In this document: piece by piece, positions 58,328-64,000 of the stretch
Position numbering within the stretch: position 1 is the stretch's first letter
How the letters are laid out: each line of letters begins with the position of its first letter
DNA from: a virus
DNA length: 64,000 nucleotides
Strand: one strand, 5' to 3'
IMG/VR virus record: IMGVR_UViG_3300042402_007915
Coordinates: 83,226-147,225 of that record
Notes under the pieces: model-generated
Told to the model about the DNA's origin: nothing
The model's database searches: none
Seen by the model: the letters and a program-made list of their open reading frames with translations, nothing else
Translations under genes and position numbers: made by a program

Positions 58328-60143
58328 CAATTAAAACCTTTGAGGTACCGTGAAGGTAAATAGAAGTAACTGCCTTCTTCAGAATACGGCGCACCCTCAG
58401 CTCAATCTGTCGTAACTGAACCTCTTCGATAAGAGTTTCAATTGCTTCGTCTGCAAACTTGATGTCGTAATCATAAGGGCTTGTTAGCAGATTATACTCT
58501 GCGTAGATATTGGGAATCATATACTTTGTTAGGATAATCCGGCGCTCATCTTTTGTGTACTCACGAAACCGAATGATCTCCATACGGTCCTTCAAGGCTG
58601 GGGGGATATCCTCTTCTTCATTCGCGGTACAAATGAACAACACCTTAGACAGATCAATCGGCAGCTCAAGGTATCTATCAGAGAAACTTGTGTTCTGCTG
58701 AGGGTCTAAGATCTCAAGAAAAGCTGCTGTTACTGGACTATATGACCCGCGCATAGGTGTCTTGTCAATCTCGTCAAGAATGATAAGTGGATCCATACAC
58801 TTGGCCTGCTGGAGAATAGAAACAATCCTACCTGCCTTGGAGGAAACATAAGTCCGCCTATGACCGCGGACTTCTGCCTCATCGGTAAGACCACCCAGCG
58901 GTAACGAAAAGCAAAGGCGATTACTAGCCGTAGCAATACTCTTGGCGATAGAGGTCTTGCCAGTGCCAGCAGGACCAGTGAAACAAAGGACACCACCAGT
59001 TTGTCGGCCAGTAATCTTTTCAATAACAAGATGCTCTGTTAGCACATCCTTAACCTCACCAAGTCCGTAATGAGTAGAATCCATTAACGACCTAAGATTT
59101 GGAAAGTCAATCTCTTTGGCTCGAGTGACTCCCCAGGGAAAAGACAGTATCTGATCGGTCCAGTCCAAGAGGTTATTCGCCTCTTGTCCAGTAGCTCGAG
59201 ATAGCTTCTTCAACTCGTAGAGCAGCTTCTCCTTATGAGTCGCAGGAATAGCATTGAGCCGAGCCTTATTCTCGGTTGAGATATCAAAATCATAAACAGG
59301 CTCTGAATCTTCCTTCTTCTTTTTGGGGGTAGAAGTCTTCTTTGGAGCCTTATCTTCGGGCTTAACCTTGAGAGGAGCGCCTGTAAAAGAGGAAATGACA
59401 TCTCGTCGTGAATTGAATAGATCGGAAAGGGCCGCAGAAAGGATGGTCCACTGGTCGTGTAGACTTCTCGTCTGCCCTTCTCCGTCAAAGAACAAATTGA
59501 GCCAAGAGTCAACATTGTTCTTGTATAGGAAATAGGCCGTTACATAAGCAAAGGAAACATACTTGTTTTGGTAGCTTTCGTACTCTGGTGGATGGCCTGC
59601 TAGTGGCTGCAAAGCAAAGATTGTTTGCTCCTTGCCAAAAGAGTCAGAGTAACAGTGGCCAAAATAGTTCTGGCTCTCCACCGCAATATAGGTGTTGTAA
59701 ATATCAATCAGCTCATAGCTTGGAGGGTTCTCTTCTTTGAACTGTACCTGAGCAAAATTCAACTCTATGTTTTGGTTTTCAGAGGCCGGAGAGTTGCTTA
59801 GGACGATGTTCTCGGGAGGACAGAACGCAATGATATTGCCTGAAATAAGCAAATCTTTGTTCTCGATGGCCTGCTCAATATTGTCAGAAAAATATTCAAT
59901 AGTGACTCCGGCAAAAGCGTAAAGCACTCTTGTGATCTCTGTCTCACTAGGAAACCTAAAACACAAGAGAACAAAGGTGTGCTGCCCGAAAGCAGTATTC
60001 GCAGACAAATAGTCTGTGAACTGATCAGCCGGAGCAAAGGCTAACGACCAGTTGTCTGGACCGTAATTGAAGTATCTCCCTGGGTAGGGGAATTGGATAT
60101 CGGCTCCGTCAATGTAGAAGAACGGAACACCAACGGACTTCAT
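58263..60143 (-). CDS. Lon-type AAA+ ATPase lacking a protease domain
   Basis: 626 residues. Residues 1-~260 are an unrecognised domain, then a charged linker (KKTSTPKKKKEDSE), then a Lon AAA+ core: Walker A GPAGTGKTS (390-398), the Lon-typical GGLTDEAEVRGHRRTYV, and Walker B LIILDEIDK (453-461). Lon-specific sensor and arginine blocks (ALKDRMEIIRF) follow, up to the helical lid. The protein ends about 40 residues after the lid, so the S16 Ser-Lys protease domain is absent. A substrate-remodelling motor working with the ubiquitin-like cassette is a reasonable inference. Confidence 0.8.
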   Translation of the reverse strand: MKSVGVPFFYIDGADIQFPYPGRYFNYGPDNWSLAFAPADQFTDYLSANTAFGQHTFVLLCFRFPSETEITRVLYAFAGVTIEYFSDNIEQAIENKDLLISGNIIAFCPPENIVLSNSPASENQNIELNFAQVQFKEENPPSYELIDIYNTYIAVESQNYFGHCYSDSFGKEQTIFALQPLAGHPPEYESYQNKYVSFAYVTAYFLYKNNVDSWLNLFFDGEGQTRSLHDQWTILSAALSDLFNSRRDVISSFTGAPLKVKPEDKAPKKTSTPKKKKEDSEPVYDFDISTENKARLNAIPATHKEKLLYELKKLSRATGQEANNLLDWTDQILSFPWGVTRAKEIDFPNLRSLMDSTHYGLGEVKDVLTEHLVIEKITGRQTGGVLCFTGPAGTGKTSIAKSIATASNRLCFSLPLGGLTDEAEVRGHRRTYVSSKAGRIVSILQQAKCMDPLIILDEIDKTPMRGSYSPVTAAFLEILDPQQNTSFSDRYLELPIDLSKVLFICTANEEEDIPPALKDRMEIIRFREYTKDERRIILTKYMIPNIYAEYNLLTSPYDYDIKFADEAIETLIEEVQLRQIELRVRRILKKAVTSIYLHGTSKVLIDAAYLKEQTARPIRTTARIGF

Positions 60144-60448
60144 CGCCTAGACAGGGTGCTTGTGAATACTTCCATAGACTCTTCTAGGAGCTTGTTCTTT
60201 GTCTGCTCTTCGACAATCTGTTCAGTTAAAGAAAGAACCTTAGCACGTTCCTCCTTGAGGGAGGCGCTAAGATCTTCCAATGCTTTATCCTGAGATGTTT
60301 TGATGTAAGTAAGATCCTTCTGAATGCTGACGTTAGCTAGGGCAGCAGCCGAAGAAGAAGAATAGGTCTTTGCAAAAAACATCTCAAGGCGGATAAACAG
60401 ACCTAGAAGAACAGCAAAGAGTACTCCTAGGACAATGAAAAGTTCCAT
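60140..60448 (-). CDS. membrane-anchored coiled-coil protein
   Basis: 102 residues. N-terminal transmembrane helix (about 3-20, LFIVLGVLFAVLLGLFIRLE), then a long charged coiled coil to the C-terminus. The layout is like i-spanin or other membrane-tethered rods, but the gene lies before a Lon-like ATPase, not a lysis gene. ATGA overlap with the ATPase gene. Confidence 0.45.
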   Translation of the reverse strand: MELFIVLGVLFAVLLGLFIRLEMFFAKTYSSSSAAALANVSIQKDLTYIKTSQDKALEDLSASLKEERAKVLSLTEQIVEEQTKNKLLEESMEVFTSTLSRR

Positions 60449-60684
60449 TAGCTGACAGGAGTCTCACTCGTAGGCTTGGGTTCCTTAGTGGGCTTTCGAA
60501 GCTTTGCAAGCTCCTGGCGGATATCCTTAATCTCTTCACGGAGCTCAAGGATCTCTTCAGTGATGCTACTAACAGCCTTTACGATTTCAGTGATGGAGCT
60601 AAGGATTTCGGTGAACCCCTTCTCTCCACGTCCGACTCGATCCAGCAAAGCATTGATGGTGTTGTTAATCTTGATACGAGACAT
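60448..60684 (-). CDS. small coiled-coil protein
   Basis: 78 residues, helical with Ile/Leu heptads (LSSITEIVKAVSSITEEILE; LREEIKDIRQELAKLRKPTK) and a Pro/Lys/Ser-rich tail. One-base overlap with the previous gene. May pair with the adjacent anchored coiled-coil protein. Confidence 0.45.
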   Translation of the reverse strand: MSRIKINNTINALLDRVGRGEKGFTEILSSITEIVKAVSSITEEILELREEIKDIRQELAKLRKPTKEPKPTSETPVS

Positions 60685-60693
60685 TGGGGCTCC

Positions 60694-60987
60694 TTAGTTT
60701 GGTGTAAAAGTTACCAGAGTATTTTCTGGTACAAAGTAATAGCTGTTCTTTCCTGGAGTTTCTCCAGTGGCAGCCCAAATCAAAACATAACCATCCTTGG
60801 GAAAGGCTGGCTTACGATAAGTATGACCGATAATAGTGTTAGAAGTTAATACTCGAGTCTCTTCTGTTGAATGCAAGATAGAACGAGTAGTGCCAGTTGA
60901 TTCGGCAGCTCTAAAAGCAACAGTATTTTGCTCAAGGTAATAGATGTGTCCTTCATTGGGAAGGTTCTTTACGAAAGTCTTGAACAT
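60694..60987 (-). CDS. hypothetical protein, 97 aa
   Basis: Small beta-rich protein (HIYYLEQNTVAFRAAESTGT; VLIWAATGETPGKNSYYFVP). No catalytic motif or family recognised. Abuts the uracil-DNA glycosylase gene with a one-base overlap. Confidence 0.45.
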   Translation of the reverse strand: MFKTFVKNLPNEGHIYYLEQNTVAFRAAESTGTTRSILHSTEETRVLTSNTIIGHTYRKPAFPKDGYVLIWAATGETPGKNSYYFVPENTLVTFTPN

Positions 60988-61637
60988 CAGATGCTCCCGA
61001 AGACCTGTTCAAGGTCTTCTCTCAGTTCGGCGGCGGCAGTCTTTTTGTATCCAAATGCGTAGGCCGGATGCCATGTACAAAGCACAGGCACAGTTAACTC
61101 ATCTACTTGCAAATCAAAAGTCTTTCCTCTCAAGGATCCCGAAGGCAATACTGTACCAGCTAGATAAGCTAACGCTCTTGAAGGGACCGCCCCTAAAGCA
61201 ATAATTCTTTTGGGTTGGAAGACTCGAATTTCCTCGAGAAGAAAAGGAGAGCACGCTTGGTACTCTTCTCTTGTGGGTGTACGATTGTTGGGGGGCCTAT
61301 GCTTAACAGCATTAGACACAGAGATATCCGGCATGTCGAAACCAACCTCAGCAAGTAAGGCACGAAGCTTCTTGCCGGAGAACCCAACGAAGGGCCGCCC
61401 AGTCTCATAGAAAGCCGCCCCGGCAGGAATGCCAAAACCCGAAGGCTCTGCCTCGGTAGCACCCGGAGCCTCGCCCACAAGCAAAACCTTGGGATTGGGA
61501 GACCCAGAAATGGCAGGGACCGGACACCCAGGAGTTTGAGATAGAGAGCAGTTAGCGCATCTAACTAACTGTAGGTTGCTCTTCAGCAACGCTGGGAGAT
61601 GAAGTGGATCTTGGTCCGCCAAGAGTCCTCCAGTCAA
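60987..61637 (-). CDS. family-4 uracil-DNA glycosylase
   Basis: 216 residues at maximum. Motif order fits family-4/5 UDG: LLVGEAPGATEAE, PFVGFSGKKLRALL, NAVKHRPPNNRTPT, PKRIIALG and CTWHPAYAF, with Cys clusters C-x2-C (CANC) and two later Cys for a 4Fe-4S cluster. It removes uracil from DNA during replication or repair. The ATG at 61637 overlaps the previous gene by 77 bases; a downstream TTG near 61589 may be the true start. Confidence 0.8.
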   Translation of the reverse strand: MTGGLLADQDPLHLPALLKSNLQLVRCANCSLSQTPGCPVPAISGSPNPKVLLVGEAPGATEAEPSGFGIPAGAAFYETGRPFVGFSGKKLRALLAEVGFDMPDISVSNAVKHRPPNNRTPTREEYQACSPFLLEEIRVFQPKRIIALGAVPSRALAYLAGTVLPSGSLRGKTFDLQVDELTVPVLCTWHPAYAFGYKKTAAAELREDLEQVFGSI

Positions 61638-61788
61638 GGATACCTAAGATGCCCATGTAGGCACCAGCAATAGCCATGAAGGCGCTAGCGGGCAAATACC
61701 CATACACCAGTAGAGCGGCACAAAGAATAAGAGTGAAGAACTTCCTTGAGAGAAAGATGCCCTCAAGTTTATTCAGGATCCGTTTCAT
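61561..61788 (-). CDS. small membrane protein (holin-like size)
   Basis: 75 residues from ATG at 61788 (MKRILNK) with AGGAGG six bases upstream. One or two hydrophobic spans in FTLILCAALLVYGYLPASAF and MAIAGAYMGILGILDW (about 17-52), then a Ser/Pro/Thr-rich tail. It is of holin size and lies 0.5 kb from the endolysin gene, but on the opposite strand, so a lysis role is only a possibility. Confidence 0.45.
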   Translation of the reverse strand: MKRILNKLEGIFLSRKFFTLILCAALLVYGYLPASAFMAIAGAYMGILGILDWRTLGGPRSTSSPSVAEEQPTVS

Positions 61789-62062
61789 CACTTGCCTCCT
61801 GCATGAAACCAAACATAAGCTGCTTAGACTTCTCTTCGGTAGGGGCTAGGTTTACCACTACCTCCCAGTCCTCATAAGTGTCAGTAAAATAAGGTGAACG
61901 AACCGTACAGACATGAGTACCATCTGTACTTTGACGGGTATTGAGTTCCATTCCATACTTAGAACAAACTCGACTAAGAGCTGCTAGGACTTCCAATACC
62001 AATAGAGCAGTGGTTTGAGCGCAACGCTGCTCTTTGGCGTCTTGCAATTCTTTTGGTAACAT
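61769..62062 (-). CDS. hypothetical protein, 97 aa
   Basis: Alpha-beta protein (TTALLVLEVLAALSRVCSKY; WEVVVNLAPTEEKSKQLMFG), acidic C-terminus overlapping the next start by 20 bases. No family recognised. The Thr-Arg-Gln region suggests a small nucleotide- or protein-binding fold, not assigned. Confidence 0.4.
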   Translation of the reverse strand: MLPKELQDAKEQRCAQTTALLVLEVLAALSRVCSKYGMELNTRQSTDGTHVCTVRSPYFTDTYEDWEVVVNLAPTEEKSKQLMFGFMQEASDETDPE

Positions 62063-62065
62063 GTC

Positions 62066-62311
62066 TTACTCCAAAGGTAAATCTAACCAGTGACTTACTG
62101 GAACAATAGAGGCCAAGTCTTTGTAGTCGTAGTAATCAAGCTGCCAATACTTTATGAAAGAGTGCCATGAATGAGAGATACGAACTTCTGAATAGAAATG
62201 CGAAGCAAAGTTCTCCAACTTGGCTTTACTGTTCATTCTCTTTTTAGACTTCTCTAGCACTGAACGGACTTCTGGAGAGAGACTTTCTATCCAAGGTCGA
62301 ATAGTATTCAT
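62066..62311 (-). CDS. small basic protein divergent from the endolysin gene
   Basis: 81 residues from ATG at 62311 (MNTIRPW) with AGGAGGT eleven bases upstream; the longer frame overlaps the endolysin and is rejected. Helical N-terminus with basic SKKRMNSKAKLENFASHFYS. Only 24 bases separate its start from the endolysin start on the other strand, the same head-to-head layout as dnaE-C and the methyltransferase. Confidence 0.5.
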   Translation of the reverse strand: MNTIRPWIESLSPEVRSVLEKSKKRMNSKAKLENFASHFYSEVRISHSWHSFIKYWQLDYYDYKDLASIVPVSHWLDLPLE

Positions 62312-62335
62312 CTTATACAACCTCCTGGAGGGAAT

Positions 62336-63133
62336 ATGGGAATCTTTCGTAGAGGAGATAAGTCTCCTGAAATCGCAACCATCAAGCAAGCCTTCAACGC
62401 AATCGGTTTCAGCATGGTGGTGGATAATGAATTTGATTTGATTTTAGATGCAGCCACACGCACCCTACAAAGGGTTTCCAAGATCACTGTTGATGGAGTG
62501 ATCGGACCCAATACAATGAAGGCACTCAAGAGTACTCTTTCTCTCGAGGCTGGGCTGCTAAAGAACAACGGAATTAAAGTCTTACATAGGGTTGGGTACC
62601 AAACACAAAGGGATAACAAGTACAACCCTGGAGGGACTTGCGGACCAACCTCTATGTCAATGGCAATGAGCTTTTACGGAGCAAAAGCCGCTACGGGCAA
62701 GCAGCTTGAAGATGAAATCTTTGAACACTTGCAAGCTGCAGATGCGCAAGCTATCTTCAAGAAAGACTTTCCTTGGGCAGTAGGAAAATATAACCCACAT
62801 AACATCCATGGGATGCTGCAGTGGGTTTGTAACAACAAGTACGCTCCTGTGAAGGATACGTTTATCTCCCACGATACATGGGAGGGGCTGAAGCTTGCTC
62901 TCCAGCGTGGCCCGATTGTAGTCAGCGGACACTTTACCGGGAATGGACATGTGGTGTGTCTCGTAGGAGAAACGACAAGCGGCGACATTATCGTTCACGA
63001 TCCCTACGGGAATTGGGGGCATGGATACCAAAGACGCCTTCCTGGCGAATACGTGGTCTACAATCAGGAAGACCTAAAAAGGTTGCTGAAGCCAGGCGGA
63101 GCTAGGTATCAGTACCACAAGTTCAGTAAGTAA
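62336..63133 (+). CDS. endolysin: peptidoglycan-binding plus C39-like peptidase
   Basis: 265 residues; GGAGGG upstream. Residues ~1-65 match a PG_binding_1 domain (SPEIATIKQAFNAIGF; ITVDGVIGPNTMKALK). Residues ~88-265 fit a C39/papain-like fold with catalytic Cys102 (GGTCGPTSMSMA), His205 (GHVVCLVG) and Asp222 (VHDPYGN). Such proteins bind and cleave peptidoglycan cross-bridges to release progeny. It stands alone on the plus strand, followed by a terminator. No holin or signal peptide is encoded in the same unit. Confidence 0.7.
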   Translation: MGIFRRGDKSPEIATIKQAFNAIGFSMVVDNEFDLILDAATRTLQRVSKITVDGVIGPNTMKALKSTLSLEAGLLKNNGIKVLHRVGYQTQRDNKYNPGGTCGPTSMSMAMSFYGAKAATGKQLEDEIFEHLQAADAQAIFKKDFPWAVGKYNPHNIHGMLQWVCNNKYAPVKDTFISHDTWEGLKLALQRGPIVVSGHFTGNGHVVCLVGETTSGDIIVHDPYGNWGHGYQRRLPGEYVVYNQEDLKRLLKPGGARYQYHKFSK

Positions 63134-63136
63134 GAA

Positions 63137-63168
63137 AAGGAGGGGGCAGCCTAAGCTACCCCCTCCTT
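63137..63168 (+). terminator. terminator of the endolysin gene
   Basis: Stem AAGGAGGGGG / CCCCCTCCTT with a 12-base loop that can itself form a short AGC/GCT stem. There is no long T-run after it, so it may terminate inefficiently or act partly as an RNA stabiliser. Confidence 0.6.
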
Positions 63169-63449
63169 CCGCTATGCGCGTCAGCCAGCACGTTCCCGAA
63201 GGATCTTGAACACGACACGTACAGCTAATATGCTCCGTTATTTTATACCCCTCAGAGCTCGAGGGGAGTTCATAGTTTCAACCCTTGTCGGGAGCACTGG
63301 GGGGAATTAACAAGTTTCACTGCTTTCGGTGGGAGTATTCCCAGGTACTTGCACGATCCAGCCTGTATGACCCCATCTAGCCCCGGCAAACCAGAATCTA
63401 CAAACTAATAACATGGTGGAAACCCACCAAGGAACCCAACCCCAAAGGG
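63169..63449. other. non-coding gap, ~280 bases, with several hairpins
   Basis: No credible ORF on either strand. Short inverted repeats can be seen: CCCCTC with GAGGGG around 63247-63265, GGTGG with CCACC around 63416-63430, and AACCC with GGGTT around 63436-63453. The last two could terminate minus-strand transcription from the kinase-like gene. I could not build a tRNA cloverleaf here. It could hold a small RNA or promoter region; nothing more can be supported. Confidence 0.5.
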
Positions 63450-63917
63450 TTAGGAAAACCAAAATGGGTCAGTAAATCTTTCTAAGAGAGGTTTATTTTG
63501 CGAGAATAAAATACCGCCATAGTCGAAAAATTTAATCTTTCCGGTGTCATCTTTCCCACACTGGGCAAGGTCAATAGACCTGTAAAGGTAGGGCAGAGCA
63601 AACCAGTCTTGAGTATGAAGACGAATCGCTTTGACTCGTTCCATTAAGACCCAAGAATAGTTAGGAGCCCAAGCTACTACCCTTGCCAAGGGAATGGTTT
63701 CCTTTGGAAGGCTGGAAACATACTGCCAATTCAATACTTCGTTCTTGTTCTGCTCGATGAGCCCTGCAGTCTTTGCTACCTTGAGGACGAGCGAGTGGTC
63801 CTCTCCGACAGCAAAGACTACTCGTGCATCACCCTCCCCGAGGACTGTTCCAGGGGGAGGGTAATTACAGGCTCTAAAAGAAGCTAAAGCGTTTTCTACG
63901 TGTGGTCCCAACCCCAT
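63450..63917 (-). CDS. small protein-kinase-like protein
   Basis: 155 residues. LGEGDARVVFAVG, then SLVLKVAKTAG and LIEQNKNEV resemble the N-lobe (Gly loop, VAxK-type Lys, Glu helix). VLMERV resembles the hinge and IKFFDYGG the D-F/Y-G metal motif of a protein-kinase-like fold; a separate H-x-D loop is reduced (SIDLAQC). It is much shorter than a full kinase and may be a minimal or pseudo-kinase. Overlaps the following reductase gene by 22 bases. Confidence 0.5.
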   Translation of the reverse strand: MGLGPHVENALASFRACNYPPPGTVLGEGDARVVFAVGEDHSLVLKVAKTAGLIEQNKNEVLNWQYVSSLPKETIPLARVVAWAPNYSWVLMERVKAIRLHTQDWFALPYLYRSIDLAQCGKDDTGKIKFFDYGGILFSQNKPLLERFTDPFWFS

Positions 63918-64000
63918 TCTCCCGACAATGCGTCTGCTGAATAGTCGGCGACACGGCCTTCAAAGAAGTTCTTGAAGGAGTCTCCGTTCACGACCCAATC
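63896..64000 (-). CDS. ribonucleotide reductase small subunit, 3' end only
   Basis: Only the last 34 codons before TAG are in the window; the rest is beyond base 64000. The visible C-terminus (DSFKNFFEGRVADYSADALS) matches the N-F-F-E-x-R-V-x-x-Y tail of class I ribonucleotide reductase beta subunits, which help reduce ribonucleotides to deoxyribonucleotides. Short length limits certainty. Confidence 0.55.
   Translation of the reverse strand, partial: DWVVNGDSFKNFFEGRVADYSADALSGEWGWDHT

Noticed and set aside
63169-63449. tRNA gene
   Set aside because: No cloverleaf with a T-loop GTTCRA sequence and acceptor stem could be drawn on either strand.

Overview
The window is a piece of a large, apparently virulent tailed-phage genome (Caudoviricetes). 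Long runs of tightly packed, overlapping genes share a strand; virion-type proteins sit on the plus strand and a complete-looking replication, recombination and nucleotide-metabolism set sits on the minus strand. No integrase, insertion sequence, CRISPR array, rRNA or convincing tRNA was seen. The host cannot be named from the sequence.

Layout. (1) Bases 1-12763, plus strand: a structural operon of large beta-rich virion proteins, three of which look like relatives with a discoidin-like module, ending with two coiled-coil proteins and a bidirectional terminator. (2) 12808-18864, minus strand: a tandem array of thirteen small paralogous proteins that open with the same short signature (M-K-L-N-L-E...S-S-I-W-D). 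(3) 18861-27603, minus: mostly unrecognised small proteins, several membrane proteins, a lipoprotein, a spore-photoproduct-lyase-like radical SAM protein and a fourteenth relative of the array. (4) 27671-38296, minus: a sigma-like protein, several PD-(D/E)XK nucleases, a ClpP-like protease, ThyX, a primase-helicase and a metallophosphoesterase. (5) 38293-45940: a DNA polymerase III alpha gene in two pieces. They are separated by a plus-strand cassette holding a C5-cytosine methyltransferase and three fibre-like proteins, with a terminator. (6) 45944-52273, minus: a Fis-like helix-turn-helix protein, RecA, a nucleotide pyrophosphohydrolase-like protein, an endonuclease-like membrane protein, SpoVG-like and possible ssDNA-binding proteins, and PhoH. 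(7) 52337-60143, minus: an apparent ubiquitin-like conjugation cassette. It encodes a beta-grasp protein, a ThiF/E1-like enzyme, a JAB/JAMM protein with an exact H-x-H-x7-S-x2-D motif, a very large E2-like protein with an HPH...C site, two small proteins (one with a zinc knuckle), and a Lon-type AAA+ ATPase lacking the protease domain. (8) 60140-64000: small membrane and coiled-coil proteins, a family-4 uracil-DNA glycosylase, a plus-strand endolysin (peptidoglycan-binding plus C39-like peptidase), a structured non-coding stretch, a kinase-like protein, and the 3' end of a probable ribonucleotide reductase small-subunit gene.

How it fits together: the minus-strand core would supply dNTPs (ribonucleotide reductase, ThyX, pyrophosphohydrolase) and replication and recombination enzymes (split PolIII alpha, primase-helicase, RecA, nucleases, UDG). 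The plus-strand genes make tail parts, receptor-binding fibres and the lysis enzyme. The ubiquitin-like cassette with its Lon-like motor, the thirteen-member small-protein family and the fractured polymerase gene are the parts I regard as most likely to be new biology. All functional calls are from reading motifs by eye; no database search was possible.
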